Assembly: GCA_003159495.1 (NCBI GenBank)
Contig: PLPI01000023.1
Coordinates: forward strand, 261 to 57,700
Origin: a candidate division FCPU426 bacterium
GTDB lineage: Bacteria > Oederibacteriota > PGYV01 > Palsa-1178
Length of the DNA stretch: 57,440 nt
Direction: 5' to 3'
Positions 34,183-42,387 of the stretch are shown one piece after another. Each line of letters starts with the position of its first letter. Positions within the stretch are counted from its first letter, which is position 1. The notes beneath the pieces were generated by a model. The model had not been told where the DNA came from and made no database searches. It was given only the letters and a program-made list of their open reading frames with translations. The position numbers and the translations under genes are program-made.

Positions 34183-36457
34183 CAGAATATTTATAGCCGT
34201 TGGCGGTTTTTTTCTTGCGGCGGCATTGTTCATTTTATTTAACGGCGCGCTAAATCCGGGGAGCATCCTGTTTGGCTCCGATTTTATTAATATTTACCTG
34301 CCGTTCAGCATATTTGCCGGAAATATGTTCCACTATTATCACCAGCTGCCTTTGTGGATGCCGCATCTTTTTTTTGGATTTCCGTTGATTGCGTCATCAA
34401 GCCTTATATATTATTATCCAACCGATTTCATATTCATGCTGCTGAACCTTCCGCCGCAGTATATGGGGACATTTGACATTGTACTGCACATGCTGGCGGC
34501 ATTTGCGGGAATGTTCCTTTTTTTAAGGGAAACAGGAATCAGGAAAGAAGCGTCGTTTTTTTCCGCCTTTACGATAATGATAAGCGGCTATATTGTTTCT
34601 TATATATATGTGGGCCACTGGAATAATATAAAAGCCGGAGCGCTTATTCCTTTTGTCTTTTATTTTATACAACGGGGGCTGAATAAAAAAAAATTGGTTC
34701 CTTTTTTAAATGCCGCCATATTCATGGCACTGCAGATACTGGCAACGGGAATGCAGATAATGGCATACACCATGATGGGTGTGATGTGCCTTATTGCATA
34801 CAGGTTTTTTATGGAAAAAGAAGCGCGGGGGAAAATCAATGTTGCAATGTATTTTGCTCTGGCAATTATTTTTACCCTGCTTTTTTCATCGCTTCAGCTT
34901 GCCCCGTCCATTCCATATACTGATTTTTCATGGAGGGGCAATTTCAGTTATGATTCATTTATTTCGTGGTCCCTGCATCCGGCCGAAAGCCTTACGCTGA
35001 TTCTCCCCCATTTATTCGGATTTATCAACGGCACTTATTACGGGGCCATGCCTTTTAATATGACGGGCTATTATTTCGGAGCCATTACAATGTTTTTGGC
35101 AATACCGGCATTTTTGCCGGGCAGGCACAGAAATTTTGCGATATTTTCGGCCGCGTCGGCACTGGTATTTCTTGTGCTGTCATGGGGCGGATTTACTCCC
35201 GTTTACTGTATTTTTTACCACATTCCGGTATTCAAACAGTTCAGAACGCCGTCCCGGTTCATGTGCATGGCAACTTTTTTTATCTGCGTATTATCCGCAA
35301 TAGGACTGGATAATATTTTTACAGCCGCACAGGAGCGGAAGGGAAAAGATATTGCGCCTTATTTTAAAATCACCGCCGCAATAGGGGGGTTAATATCGCT
35401 GATATTTGTAATAATTGTCCTGTCTGATTCAGACGGCGTTGTTTCATTTATTTACCGTGTTTTCAAAAACGGGCCCGCGCCGGCAGGTGTAATAAGCATT
35501 GTCGCGCCGGCTATTATCCGGGACGCGGCATTTTTTTCAGCGGGGTTTGCTCTGCTTTGCGCCGTTACAGTGCTTTTATTAAAGGGGGGGCTGAAAAACT
35601 TTTTAGCCGCGGCGTTGGTGCTAACGGCTTTTAACTTTATTGACATTCAAAGGATAGACTCAAAATTCATCAATTTTGCGGATTACAACTCCATAGTGCC
35701 TGCCGTGGATCCGATCGCCTCCGTGATAAAAAAGGATAACGGCTTATTCAGGATGACCGACTTTTCATTCGACTGGGGCTCGCCCAACAAAAACATTTAT
35801 TATGATATAGAGGGGTTGAACGGGATTCACGGGCTAATACCGGAAAAATTTGTGAAAATGAGGAACGACGGCGTATTTAATTTTCTGAACAACGACAGGT
35901 ATTTCAACGTCAAATATTACGTAACAAAGCAGGATATCAATGTGAAAGGATTTGAAAAGGTATTCGACGACGGCAGGAAGGTTTATATGGACCCGTCCTA
36001 TGCGCCGCGTTTTGATTTTACGGACAGGCTCACAAAACTGCCGGACGCCGCCGGGATATACAACCTGATAAAGTCGGGCAATTTTGATTTCAAGTCCGTG
36101 CTGATAAAGGACGACATTGAACTGCCGTATTCCGCCGTACCGCTTTCGTATAAAATAGGCCTTTCAATCTATTCGCCGAACAGGATAAAAATGAGGGTGG
36201 AATGTTCGAAAGACGGGATGCTTGTGGTAAAAAACAGCTGGTATCCGGACTGGAAAGTAAAAGTTGATAATAAGGCCGGGAAAATCTATAATGTCGACTA
36301 CTGTTTCATGGGTATACCGCTTACTGCCGGGACGCACGACGTGGATATTTATTACAGCATGGGCGGTTTTTACGCCGGGCTTTTGCTGACGCTCCTGGGG
36401 CTGGCCGGATATTTTACAATATTTTTCATTGAAAGACGCAAAAAGGGAGGGTTATGA
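34157..36457 (+). CDS. YfhO-type multi-pass membrane protein (first copy)
   Basis: A 766-residue protein of the YfhO/GT-C-like family. About a dozen hydrophobic segments fill residues 10-460, followed by a periplasmic-side domain (FIN..VDPIASVIKKDNGLFRMTDFSFDW) and a final helix near residue 745. YfhO in Bacillus and Listeria transfers sugars from undecaprenyl phosphate onto cell-surface polymers. Here the next gene overlaps by ATGA and encodes a dolichyl-phosphate-mannose-synthase-like enzyme, fitting that scheme. The start is a TTG (34157 or 34166) with no strong ribosome site. It lies within the end of the epimerase gene and is presumably read by coupling. A second copy is at 42388. Confidence 0.85.
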   Translation: MNGLKKANNRIFIAVGGFFLAAALFILFNGALNPGSILFGSDFINIYLPFSIFAGNMFHYYHQLPLWMPHLFFGFPLIASSSLIYYYPTDFIFMLLNLPPQYMGTFDIVLHMLAAFAGMFLFLRETGIRKEASFFSAFTIMISGYIVSYIYVGHWNNIKAGALIPFVFYFIQRGLNKKKLVPFLNAAIFMALQILATGMQIMAYTMMGVMCLIAYRFFMEKEARGKINVAMYFALAIIFTLLFSSLQLAPSIPYTDFSWRGNFSYDSFISWSLHPAESLTLILPHLFGFINGTYYGAMPFNMTGYYFGAITMFLAIPAFLPGRHRNFAIFSAASALVFLVLSWGGFTPVYCIFYHIPVFKQFRTPSRFMCMATFFICVLSAIGLDNIFTAAQERKGKDIAPYFKITAAIGGLISLIFVIIVLSDSDGVVSFIYRVFKNGPAPAGVISIVAPAIIRDAAFFSAGFALLCAVTVLLLKGGLKNFLAAALVLTAFNFIDIQRIDSKFINFADYNSIVPAVDPIASVIKKDNGLFRMTDFSFDWGSPNKNIYYDIEGLNGIHGLIPEKFVKMRNDGVFNFLNNDRYFNVKYYVTKQDINVKGFEKVFDDGRKVYMDPSYAPRFDFTDRLTKLPDAAGIYNLIKSGNFDFKSVLIKDDIELPYSAVPLSYKIGLSIYSPNRIKMRVECSKDGMLVVKNSWYPDWKVKVDNKAGKIYNVDYCFMGIPLTAGTHDVDIYYSMGGFYAGLLLTLLGLAGYFTIFFIERRKKGGL

Positions 36458-37158
36458 AAACTCTCATTGTGATACCCACTTATAATGAAAGGGAAAATAT
36501 TATAAAAATAATACCCGCGATAAAAAAATCGCTCAAGGGCGCGCATGTGCTCGTTGTCGACGACAACTCTCCGGACGGCACGGGAGCGGCCGTCAAAAGC
36601 ATCGGCAGGCGCGATAAGAATGTCGCATTGATAGAGCGCCCCGGAAAATCAGGGCTTGGCAAGGCTTATGTCGAGGGGTTTAAATATGCCCTGAAAAAAA
36701 AGTACGATTATATTTTTGAAATGGACGCGGATCTTTCCCATAACCCTGAATACCTGCCGGATTTTATGGCGGCCATGGAGGACTGCGACCTTGCCATAGG
36801 GTCCAGGTATTTGAACGGCATATCGGTTGTCAACTGGCCCATACGCAGGCTTGTGCTTTCCAAATTCGCCAACATGTACGCAAGGGCCATAACGGGGATG
36901 CCGCTGACAGACTGCACCAGCGGTTTTAAATGCTATAAACGCGCCGTGCTGGAAGCGCTTGACCTTGACAGGATACATTCGGACGGATATGCTTTCCAGA
37001 TAGAGATGCATTACAAGGCATGGAAGAGCGGTTTTAAGATAAAGGAGCTTCCCATAATATTTGTGGACCGCCACGCCGGGTCGTCCAAAATGTCGAGGAA
37101 AGTGATGCTGGAGGCCGCGGCGGTTGTGTGGAAATTAAAACTTGGAATGATAAAATAA
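36454..37158 (+). CDS. Polyprenyl-phosphate glycosyltransferase (DPM1-like GT2)
   Basis: A 234-residue GT2 enzyme of the dolichyl-phosphate-mannose synthase type. VIPTYNERENIIKIIPAIK opens the nucleotide-sugar fold, LVVDDNSPDGTGAAVKSI and FEMDADLSHNPEYLPDF (the DxD-like metal motif) are the family signature, and SRYLNGISVVNWPIRRLVLSKFANMYAR matches the DPM1 acceptor region. It would load a sugar onto a polyprenyl phosphate on the cytoplasmic face. It lacks the two C-terminal membrane helices of GtrB/CsbB types, so membrane contact is peripheral. The gene overlaps the YfhO gene by ATGA, and the pair probably form one glycosylation route. Confidence 0.9.
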   Translation: MKTLIVIPTYNERENIIKIIPAIKKSLKGAHVLVVDDNSPDGTGAAVKSIGRRDKNVALIERPGKSGLGKAYVEGFKYALKKKYDYIFEMDADLSHNPEYLPDFMAAMEDCDLAIGSRYLNGISVVNWPIRRLVLSKFANMYARAITGMPLTDCTSGFKCYKRAVLEALDLDRIHSDGYAFQIEMHYKAWKSGFKIKELPIIFVDRHAGSSKMSRKVMLEAAAVVWKLKLGMIK

Positions 37159-37174
37159 AACACAGGGAGGAAAT

Positions 37175-38137
37175 ATGGCAAAAAGAATAATAGTCACCGG
37201 AGGGGCCGGATTTATAGGGTCCAACATAGCGGACGAGCTAATCCGCAGGGGAAATGAAGTCGTCATCATTGACAGCCTGGTAACGGGCGAAAAGAAAAAC
37301 ATCAATCCGGCGGCAAAATTTATCAAAGGCGACGTAAGAAAACCGGGCGACATCGGGAAATGTTTCGGAAAAAAAGTTGACGCGATATTACACATAGCCG
37401 GATGCGCCTCCACCATAAAATCTTTTGACGACCCGGCGGCTGATTTGAACACCAACGTGCTAGGGACAATAAATATCATAAATGCAGCTGTGAAACACAA
37501 AGTGGGCAGGATACTGTACGCCTCATCAATGACCGCATACGGCGTACCTGAAAAAATACCGGTGAAAGAGGATTTCCCTACAAGGCCAATCGCTTATTAC
37601 GGAATAACAAAATACGCAGGGGAGCGTTACATAATGGCGACGGGGTTAAGGGAGGACCTCGGGTTTAAGATGAACACCACGGCTTTCCGCATGTTCAACG
37701 TATACGGGAGGCGCCAGTCGCTTACCAATCCCTACCAGGGGGTTGTATCCATATTCATAGGCAATGCGGCGCGCGGCGAGGGTATAAAAATATTCGGAGA
37801 CGGGGAGCAGTCCAGGGATTACGTCCATATAAGCGACGTGGCTGATGCATGGGCCGGCGCAATTGATAATCCGGGTTCATTCGGAGAGGTTTTTAATCTT
37901 GGTTCCGGGATAAGGGTTTCCGTCAACGGGCTTGTGGCCATAACCCTCAGGAGTTTCGGAAAGGATATTAAAAAGTACGACGTAAAATATTTTCCTGCAA
38001 GGCCGGGCGACCAGCGCCACATGCAGGCGGATATTTCAAAGGCGAAAAAAATGCTTAAATGGGCGCCCAAAATGAAGTTTGAAAAGGGGCTGCAGGACGT
38101 TATAGACTGGGCAAAGGAACTTTACAAAGGGGAATAA
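37175..38137 (+). CDS. NAD-dependent epimerase (UDP-glucose 4-epimerase-like)
   Basis: A 320-residue extended SDR protein. GGAGFIGSNIADEL is the NAD site, the catalytic YYGITKYAGERY gives Tyr-x-x-x-Lys, and SSMTAYGVPEKIPVKEDFPTRP is typical of sugar-nucleotide epimerases. FNVYGRRQSLTNPYQGVVSIFI and GDGEQSRDYVHISDVADAW are conserved in WbpP/GalE-like enzymes. AGGGAGG precedes the ATG. It follows the DPM1-like gene by 16 bp and joins directly to the next methyltransferase gene (ATG immediately after the stop). The exact substrate cannot be told. Confidence 0.9.
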   Translation: MAKRIIVTGGAGFIGSNIADELIRRGNEVVIIDSLVTGEKKNINPAAKFIKGDVRKPGDIGKCFGKKVDAILHIAGCASTIKSFDDPAADLNTNVLGTINIINAAVKHKVGRILYASSMTAYGVPEKIPVKEDFPTRPIAYYGITKYAGERYIMATGLREDLGFKMNTTAFRMFNVYGRRQSLTNPYQGVVSIFIGNAARGEGIKIFGDGEQSRDYVHISDVADAWAGAIDNPGSFGEVFNLGSGIRVSVNGLVAITLRSFGKDIKKYDVKYFPARPGDQRHMQADISKAKKMLKWAPKMKFEKGLQDVIDWAKELYKGE

Positions 38138-38827
38138 ATGGCCGTAGAAAAAGGAACGACAGCGCTCTATGAAAGCTGGTTTTTGACGCCCGCGGGCATG
38201 TACGTGGACGACAAGGAAAAAGAACTGCTCATTAATTCCGTGCGGTTTAAAAGGGACGAGCGTGTCCTGGAAATCGGCTGCGGGTCCGGCAGGTACCTTG
38301 AATACCTTGGGGACATCGGCCTGATTGCGGCCGGAGTCGAGCCCGTGGATGAGCTTGTAAAGCGGGCCATGCTGAAATCAACACTGACGCCGGAGCAGGT
38401 TATTAAGGCACCTTATGAAAAAATACCGGTTGCTGACGGTTCTTTCGAAAATGTCATATTCATTAATACGTTTGCCTTTGCTGGCGACAAGGGCGCGGCC
38501 CTGAAGGAAGCCTACCGTATTGCCTCAAAAAAAATAGCCGTGGGTTTTTTGAACAGGAACTCCATTACAACCCTTTTTAAGGTCAAGGAACGCGCTTCGG
38601 TCTATTACGACGCGACGCCGCTTTCGGGAAAGGACATCGAGGTCATAGCGGCGATGAACCTTCCGGCGGGCGGATATTCGCTGAAGATATTTTACACGCT
38701 TTACCTGCCTATAAAGCTCGGGTTCATGATGCCATGGGCGGATACTGTTTTTGAAAATATGAATATTCCGGTCGGGGATTTCGGCATGGCGGTTATCACA
38801 AAAAAACCCGGGGTTAACAATCCCTGA
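38138..38827 (+). CDS. Class I SAM-dependent methyltransferase
   Basis: A 229-residue methyltransferase. VLEIGCGSGRYLEYLGDIGLIAAGVEPVDELVKRA is the S-adenosylmethionine-binding region, and VIFINTFAFAGDKGAALKEAYRIASKKIAVGFLNR is the usual second half of a Methyltransf_11-like fold. Its start codon is adjacent to the epimerase stop, indicating tight coupling. Near its C-terminus a hydrophobic stretch (KIFYTLYLPIKLGFMMPWA) may contact the membrane or a lipid substrate. It sits in the glycan cluster. The substrate is not known. Confidence 0.85.
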   Translation: MAVEKGTTALYESWFLTPAGMYVDDKEKELLINSVRFKRDERVLEIGCGSGRYLEYLGDIGLIAAGVEPVDELVKRAMLKSTLTPEQVIKAPYEKIPVADGSFENVIFINTFAFAGDKGAALKEAYRIASKKIAVGFLNRNSITTLFKVKERASVYYDATPLSGKDIEVIAAMNLPAGGYSLKIFYTLYLPIKLGFMMPWADTVFENMNIPVGDFGMAVITKKPGVNNP

Positions 38828-38840
38828 AAAGGCGTGAAAT

Positions 38841-39773
38841 ATGGCGGTAATAGGATACATGTTCACAGCTGCCGGGTATCAGTATGTAAACCTGGGGAAA
38901 AAAGCATACGATTCCGCGTGGGCCATGAGGCAGTATTATGATATGGTGGAAAAAAAATACCCGGATTTTAAGATAAACAAGCTTTCGTTTATAGGGCCGG
39001 AAGAGGAGCTTTTAAAGGAAGAAAACGGCATAATAATAAACGGGGTGTACCAGAGGGGCATATATGACATATTAAAGGAATACAAAGTGAACCCCGAACA
39101 GCTTTTCGGGTATAAATCCGGCGAGATAATGGCGCTGGCATCGAGCCAGGCCATAAGTTTTGAAGACGCAGTGGATTTTCTTTTTAAAAAAAAGACAATG
39201 GTGGCGCAGGAACCTGGCAGGGATTTTTTCAGCTGCCTGCTCATAAATTCCGTGGCCGTCGCGCAGGTTGAAAAAGTCATTGAGGAGCTGAAGAGTTCGG
39301 TAAAAGCCGAGATAACATCCTATAATGGAAAAGATTCCTGCATAATAATATGCGAAGTAAGGATAAAGGAAAAAATGGCGGAACTTTTTAAAAAACTAAA
39401 CGGCGCGGTCATAGACCTGCCTCATGAGGAGTTTGCGGGGTTTTCCTTTTTAAAACCCATAAGCGACAGGCTCAAGGCTGAATTCCTTAAGATACCCATG
39501 GATAAACCGTTGCACAGGGTATTGTGCCAGACGACGGGCGGATACTACGAAAATGTGCAGGAAATAAGGGAAAAATTTGTTGACTATCTTTATAAACCGG
39601 CTAGAATAGACCTCTGCCTGGAGACTATGTTAAAAAACGGCGTTAATACCTTCATAGAAATAGGGGCCGGCACGTTTTTGTCCAGGATGTCCCGCAAACG
39701 CGACAGCGGAAAAAGGTCGCTGAATACGAACGACCTTGGAGAGCTCAGCAAGACTGTAAAACTGGCAAATTAG
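38841..39773 (+). CDS. FabD-like malonyl-CoA:ACP transacylase homologue lacking catalytic residues
   Basis: A 310-residue protein with the overall plan of FabD malonyl transferases. The N-terminus (GYMFTAAGYQYVNLGK) aligns with the GQGSQ oxyanion region but has Ala where Gln sits. At the nucleophile elbow, the usual GHSxGE is GYKSGE, so Lys92 replaces the catalytic Ser. The LxRGxxMQ arginine is Lys in FKKKTMVAQ. The conserved His segment (xFHSPLMxP) is AGFSFLKP at 199-206, with Gly for His. The C-terminal EIGAGTFLSRM is normal. It is probably inactive as a transacylase. A structural or scaffold role is inference. The gene ends the glycan operon, 13 bases after the methyltransferase. Confidence 0.75.
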   Translation: MAVIGYMFTAAGYQYVNLGKKAYDSAWAMRQYYDMVEKKYPDFKINKLSFIGPEEELLKEENGIIINGVYQRGIYDILKEYKVNPEQLFGYKSGEIMALASSQAISFEDAVDFLFKKKTMVAQEPGRDFFSCLLINSVAVAQVEKVIEELKSSVKAEITSYNGKDSCIIICEVRIKEKMAELFKKLNGAVIDLPHEEFAGFSFLKPISDRLKAEFLKIPMDKPLHRVLCQTTGGYYENVQEIREKFVDYLYKPARIDLCLETMLKNGVNTFIEIGAGTFLSRMSRKRDSGKRSLNTNDLGELSKTVKLAN

Positions 39774-39856
39774 CAGATATTTTGTTAAAGAAAAAATGAA
39801 TATATCCGATATATAATTAAACGGTTAATCTTGACTGAAACTGAGAGGAATATAAA

Positions 39857-40057
39857 ATGGCCGACGACGACAAAAAATTAAGGAATTTTCTGGACGCTGA
39901 CAACGTCAGTGATTTTAAGAAGGTAAAGGCTTTTCTTGAAAAGAACCCCATGGCCTCTGTCATGGATGTCATGAAGGATACCGGCGTAACATCCACGCGC
40001 ATAATGGGATTTGTAAACGCGGGCGCCCTGAAAATAAAAAACACGGCAAAAAAATAA
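39857..40057 (+). CDS. Small hypothetical protein with helix-turn-helix-like sequence
   Basis: A 66-residue protein, highly charged. The C-terminal half (NPMASVMDVMKDTGVTSTRIMGFVNAGAL) reads like a helix-turn-helix, similar in tone to small MerR-like or flagellar-operon regulators that end in a variant of RFVREGRL. GAGAGGAA lies before the ATG. It stands between the glycan operon and the UvrD gene with a gap on each side, and no close partner. Function is unknown. Confidence 0.7.
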   Translation: MADDDKKLRNFLDADNVSDFKKVKAFLEKNPMASVMDVMKDTGVTSTRIMGFVNAGALKIKNTAKK

Positions 40058-40082
40058 TTTATCGGGCCCGTCAATCCTTTCC

Positions 40083-40110
40083 TTGACAAAAAATCATTAG
40101 ATTATATAAT
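40083..40110 (+). promoter_or_regulatory. Promoter of the UvrD/PcrA gene
   Basis: TTGACA (40083-40088), a 16-bp spacer and TATAAT (40105-40110), both consensus. The TTG start at 40168 follows AAGGAG by six bases. Confidence 0.9.
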
Positions 40111-40167
40111 CAATGAAACTTTCCGCTTTTTTCCGGGAATATTACGGCATTTAAAAAGGAGCGTTTC

Positions 40168-42372
40168 TTGAATATAACCGAGATGATGAATGACCGCCAG
40201 CTTGAGGCTGTCAAACACAAAGACGGCCCCATACTAATACTCGCGGGCGCGGGAAGCGGCAAGACAAGGGTCATAACATACCGCATAGCATACCTTATAT
40301 CCGAATACGGAGTGGCCCCTGAAAACATTCTTGCCGTAACATTCACAAACAAGGCCGCCGAAGAAATGAAACGCCGCATAAAAAAAGTTGTCGGCAAAGG
40401 CGCCTCCGCCATAACAATGTCCACTTTCCATTCGCTGGGGTGCAGGATACTGCGGGCTTATCCGGAAAAGCTCGGCTACACAAAGGCCTTTTCCATTTAC
40501 GACGAGGACTACCGGGAAAGGCTCATAAAGGAATGCATGCACGACGCGAAGGTTTCGGACAAGGAAATGAAGCCCTATGAAATAATAAAACGCATATCTT
40601 CGGCGAAAAACCAGCTTTTATCCCCGGCTCAGTTCGAGGACCTTTATGCCGTGGATTACGAGTCAAAGGCCATATCGCGTGTATATTCGCTCAGCGAGGA
40701 TAGGCTCAAAAGGAACAATGCCGTTGATTTTGACGACCTTATATCAAAACCCATTGAACTGCTGAAAAACAACCCTGATATACTCGATTTTTACAGGGAG
40801 AAATTCAAATACATCCTCATTGACGAATACCAGGATATAAACAATTCGCAGTACACACTGATATCGATGCTTGCGGAAAAATACTGCAACATCTGCGCCG
40901 TAGGCGACGACGACCAGTCAATTTACAGGTTCCGCGGGGCCGACATATCCAACATTCTTGATTTTGAAAAGGATTATTCCAACGCGAAGGTCATAAGACT
41001 CGAACAGAATTACCGCTCCACCAAAACCATTTTGCGCGCCGCGCACTCCGTAATTAAAAACAACCAGGACAGGAAGGGCAAGGAACTCTGGACAGAGAAC
41101 CCGGAAGGGGACAAGATAACCTTTTATTACACCGACGACGAGGTTGCGGAATCAGAGTCCGTAATAACCGAGGTTTACAAGATTTTGAATACAAAGGACG
41201 TGCACCTGAAGGACATGGCGGTTTTTTACAGGACAAACGCCCAGTCGCGCGTCGTCGAGGACAGGTTCCGCAGGGCCGGGGTAAAATACAAACTCGTGGG
41301 GGGCCTCTCCTTTTACGCCAGGATGGAAATAAAGGACATGCTTTCCTACCTGAGGCTCATCTCCAACCCGCGCGACATCATGTCGTTCAAGCGCGTCATA
41401 AACGTCCCTCCGCGCGGCATAGGCGAAAGCACCGTGGACAAGCTTGAAAAATTCGCCTTTGCGAACAGCCTGCCTTTTCTCGACTCTCTGGGAAGGGCGG
41501 CCGAAATAGCCGAGATAAGGGACGTGACAAAGGATACGCTGAAAGTATTTTATGAGTTCATAAAATTCATGAGCGAAAACGCGGCTACAATGTCGTTAAA
41601 GGACATCACGGCCAGGATACTCACCGGCACAGGTTATATTGATTACTGGCAGAGCGACCCTTCGCCGAAGGCAAAGGAAAGGGTTGAGAACGTGAAGGAA
41701 CTCGTCTCGGCCATGGCCGAATACGAAGAGGCCAATCCCGGCGCGAAACTCGAGGATTTTTTGAACCAGGTTGCGCTCATGTCCGAGGTTGACAAGCTTG
41801 ACGAGAACGCCGAAGCTGTTACGCTTATGACGATCCACAGCGCAAAGGGGCTTGAGTTTGACATAATTTTTCTGACCGGAATGGACGAGGGGATATTCCC
41901 CCATAAAAACTGCATTGAGGAGCCGGGCGGCATAGAGGAGGAACGCAGGCTTGCTTATGTGGCCATAACGCGCGCCAGGAAAAAGCTTTTCATATACAGC
42001 GCGCTTTCGCGCAGGCAGTTTGGGACAAAAAAAATGGGATCCATATCCAGGTTTGTGACGGAAATACCCGAAGAACTGCTGGAATACAAGGGCAGGCTCC
42101 CGGCAAACCAGGTAAGGGAAAAATATTACGGAAGCGGGCCCGACGCGGAACCGTCAGAAGCATGCCCGGCGCCGGATAATGACGTGGTTTACAACGACGA
42201 ACCGCAGGAAAATTCTTTCATGCCCGGGCAGAAGGTGAAGCACACAAAAATGGGGACGGGTACGATATTAAACGCCGAACCTTACGGCGACGACGTGAAA
42301 ATAACAGTGATGTTTAAGACACACGGTAAAAAGGTTTTATCAGGCAAATTTGCCGGGCTTGTGAAGCTCTGA
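40168..42372 (+). CDS. UvrD/PcrA-family DNA helicase
   Basis: A 734-residue superfamily 1A helicase. Motif I is LAGAGSGKTRVIT at about 27, motif II is DEYQDINNSQY, motif III is VGDDDQSIYRFRGAD, motif IV EQNYRSTKTIL, motif V VTLMTIHSAKGLEFDIIFLTGMDEG and motif VI EERRLAYVAITRAR. The C-terminal 50 residues (GQKVKHTKMGTGTILNAEPYGDDVKITVMF) form the Tudor-like domain by which PcrA contacts RNA polymerase. It works in nucleotide-excision repair and replication-fork clearing. The start is TTG, which the ribosome site fixes. The next gene begins 15 bp after its stop. Confidence 0.95.
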   Translation: MNITEMMNDRQLEAVKHKDGPILILAGAGSGKTRVITYRIAYLISEYGVAPENILAVTFTNKAAEEMKRRIKKVVGKGASAITMSTFHSLGCRILRAYPEKLGYTKAFSIYDEDYRERLIKECMHDAKVSDKEMKPYEIIKRISSAKNQLLSPAQFEDLYAVDYESKAISRVYSLSEDRLKRNNAVDFDDLISKPIELLKNNPDILDFYREKFKYILIDEYQDINNSQYTLISMLAEKYCNICAVGDDDQSIYRFRGADISNILDFEKDYSNAKVIRLEQNYRSTKTILRAAHSVIKNNQDRKGKELWTENPEGDKITFYYTDDEVAESESVITEVYKILNTKDVHLKDMAVFYRTNAQSRVVEDRFRRAGVKYKLVGGLSFYARMEIKDMLSYLRLISNPRDIMSFKRVINVPPRGIGESTVDKLEKFAFANSLPFLDSLGRAAEIAEIRDVTKDTLKVFYEFIKFMSENAATMSLKDITARILTGTGYIDYWQSDPSPKAKERVENVKELVSAMAEYEEANPGAKLEDFLNQVALMSEVDKLDENAEAVTLMTIHSAKGLEFDIIFLTGMDEGIFPHKNCIEEPGGIEEERRLAYVAITRARKKLFIYSALSRRQFGTKKMGSISRFVTEIPEELLEYKGRLPANQVREKYYGSGPDAEPSEACPAPDNDVVYNDEPQENSFMPGQKVKHTKMGTGTILNAEPYGDDVKITVMFKTHGKKVLSGKFAGLVKL

Positions 42373-42387
42373 AACGATGGAGGGGTA

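Noticed and set aside
40027-40082. Palindrome CGGGCCCG after the small helix-turn-helix gene as terminator
   Set aside because: Eight bases with no loop and no T run.
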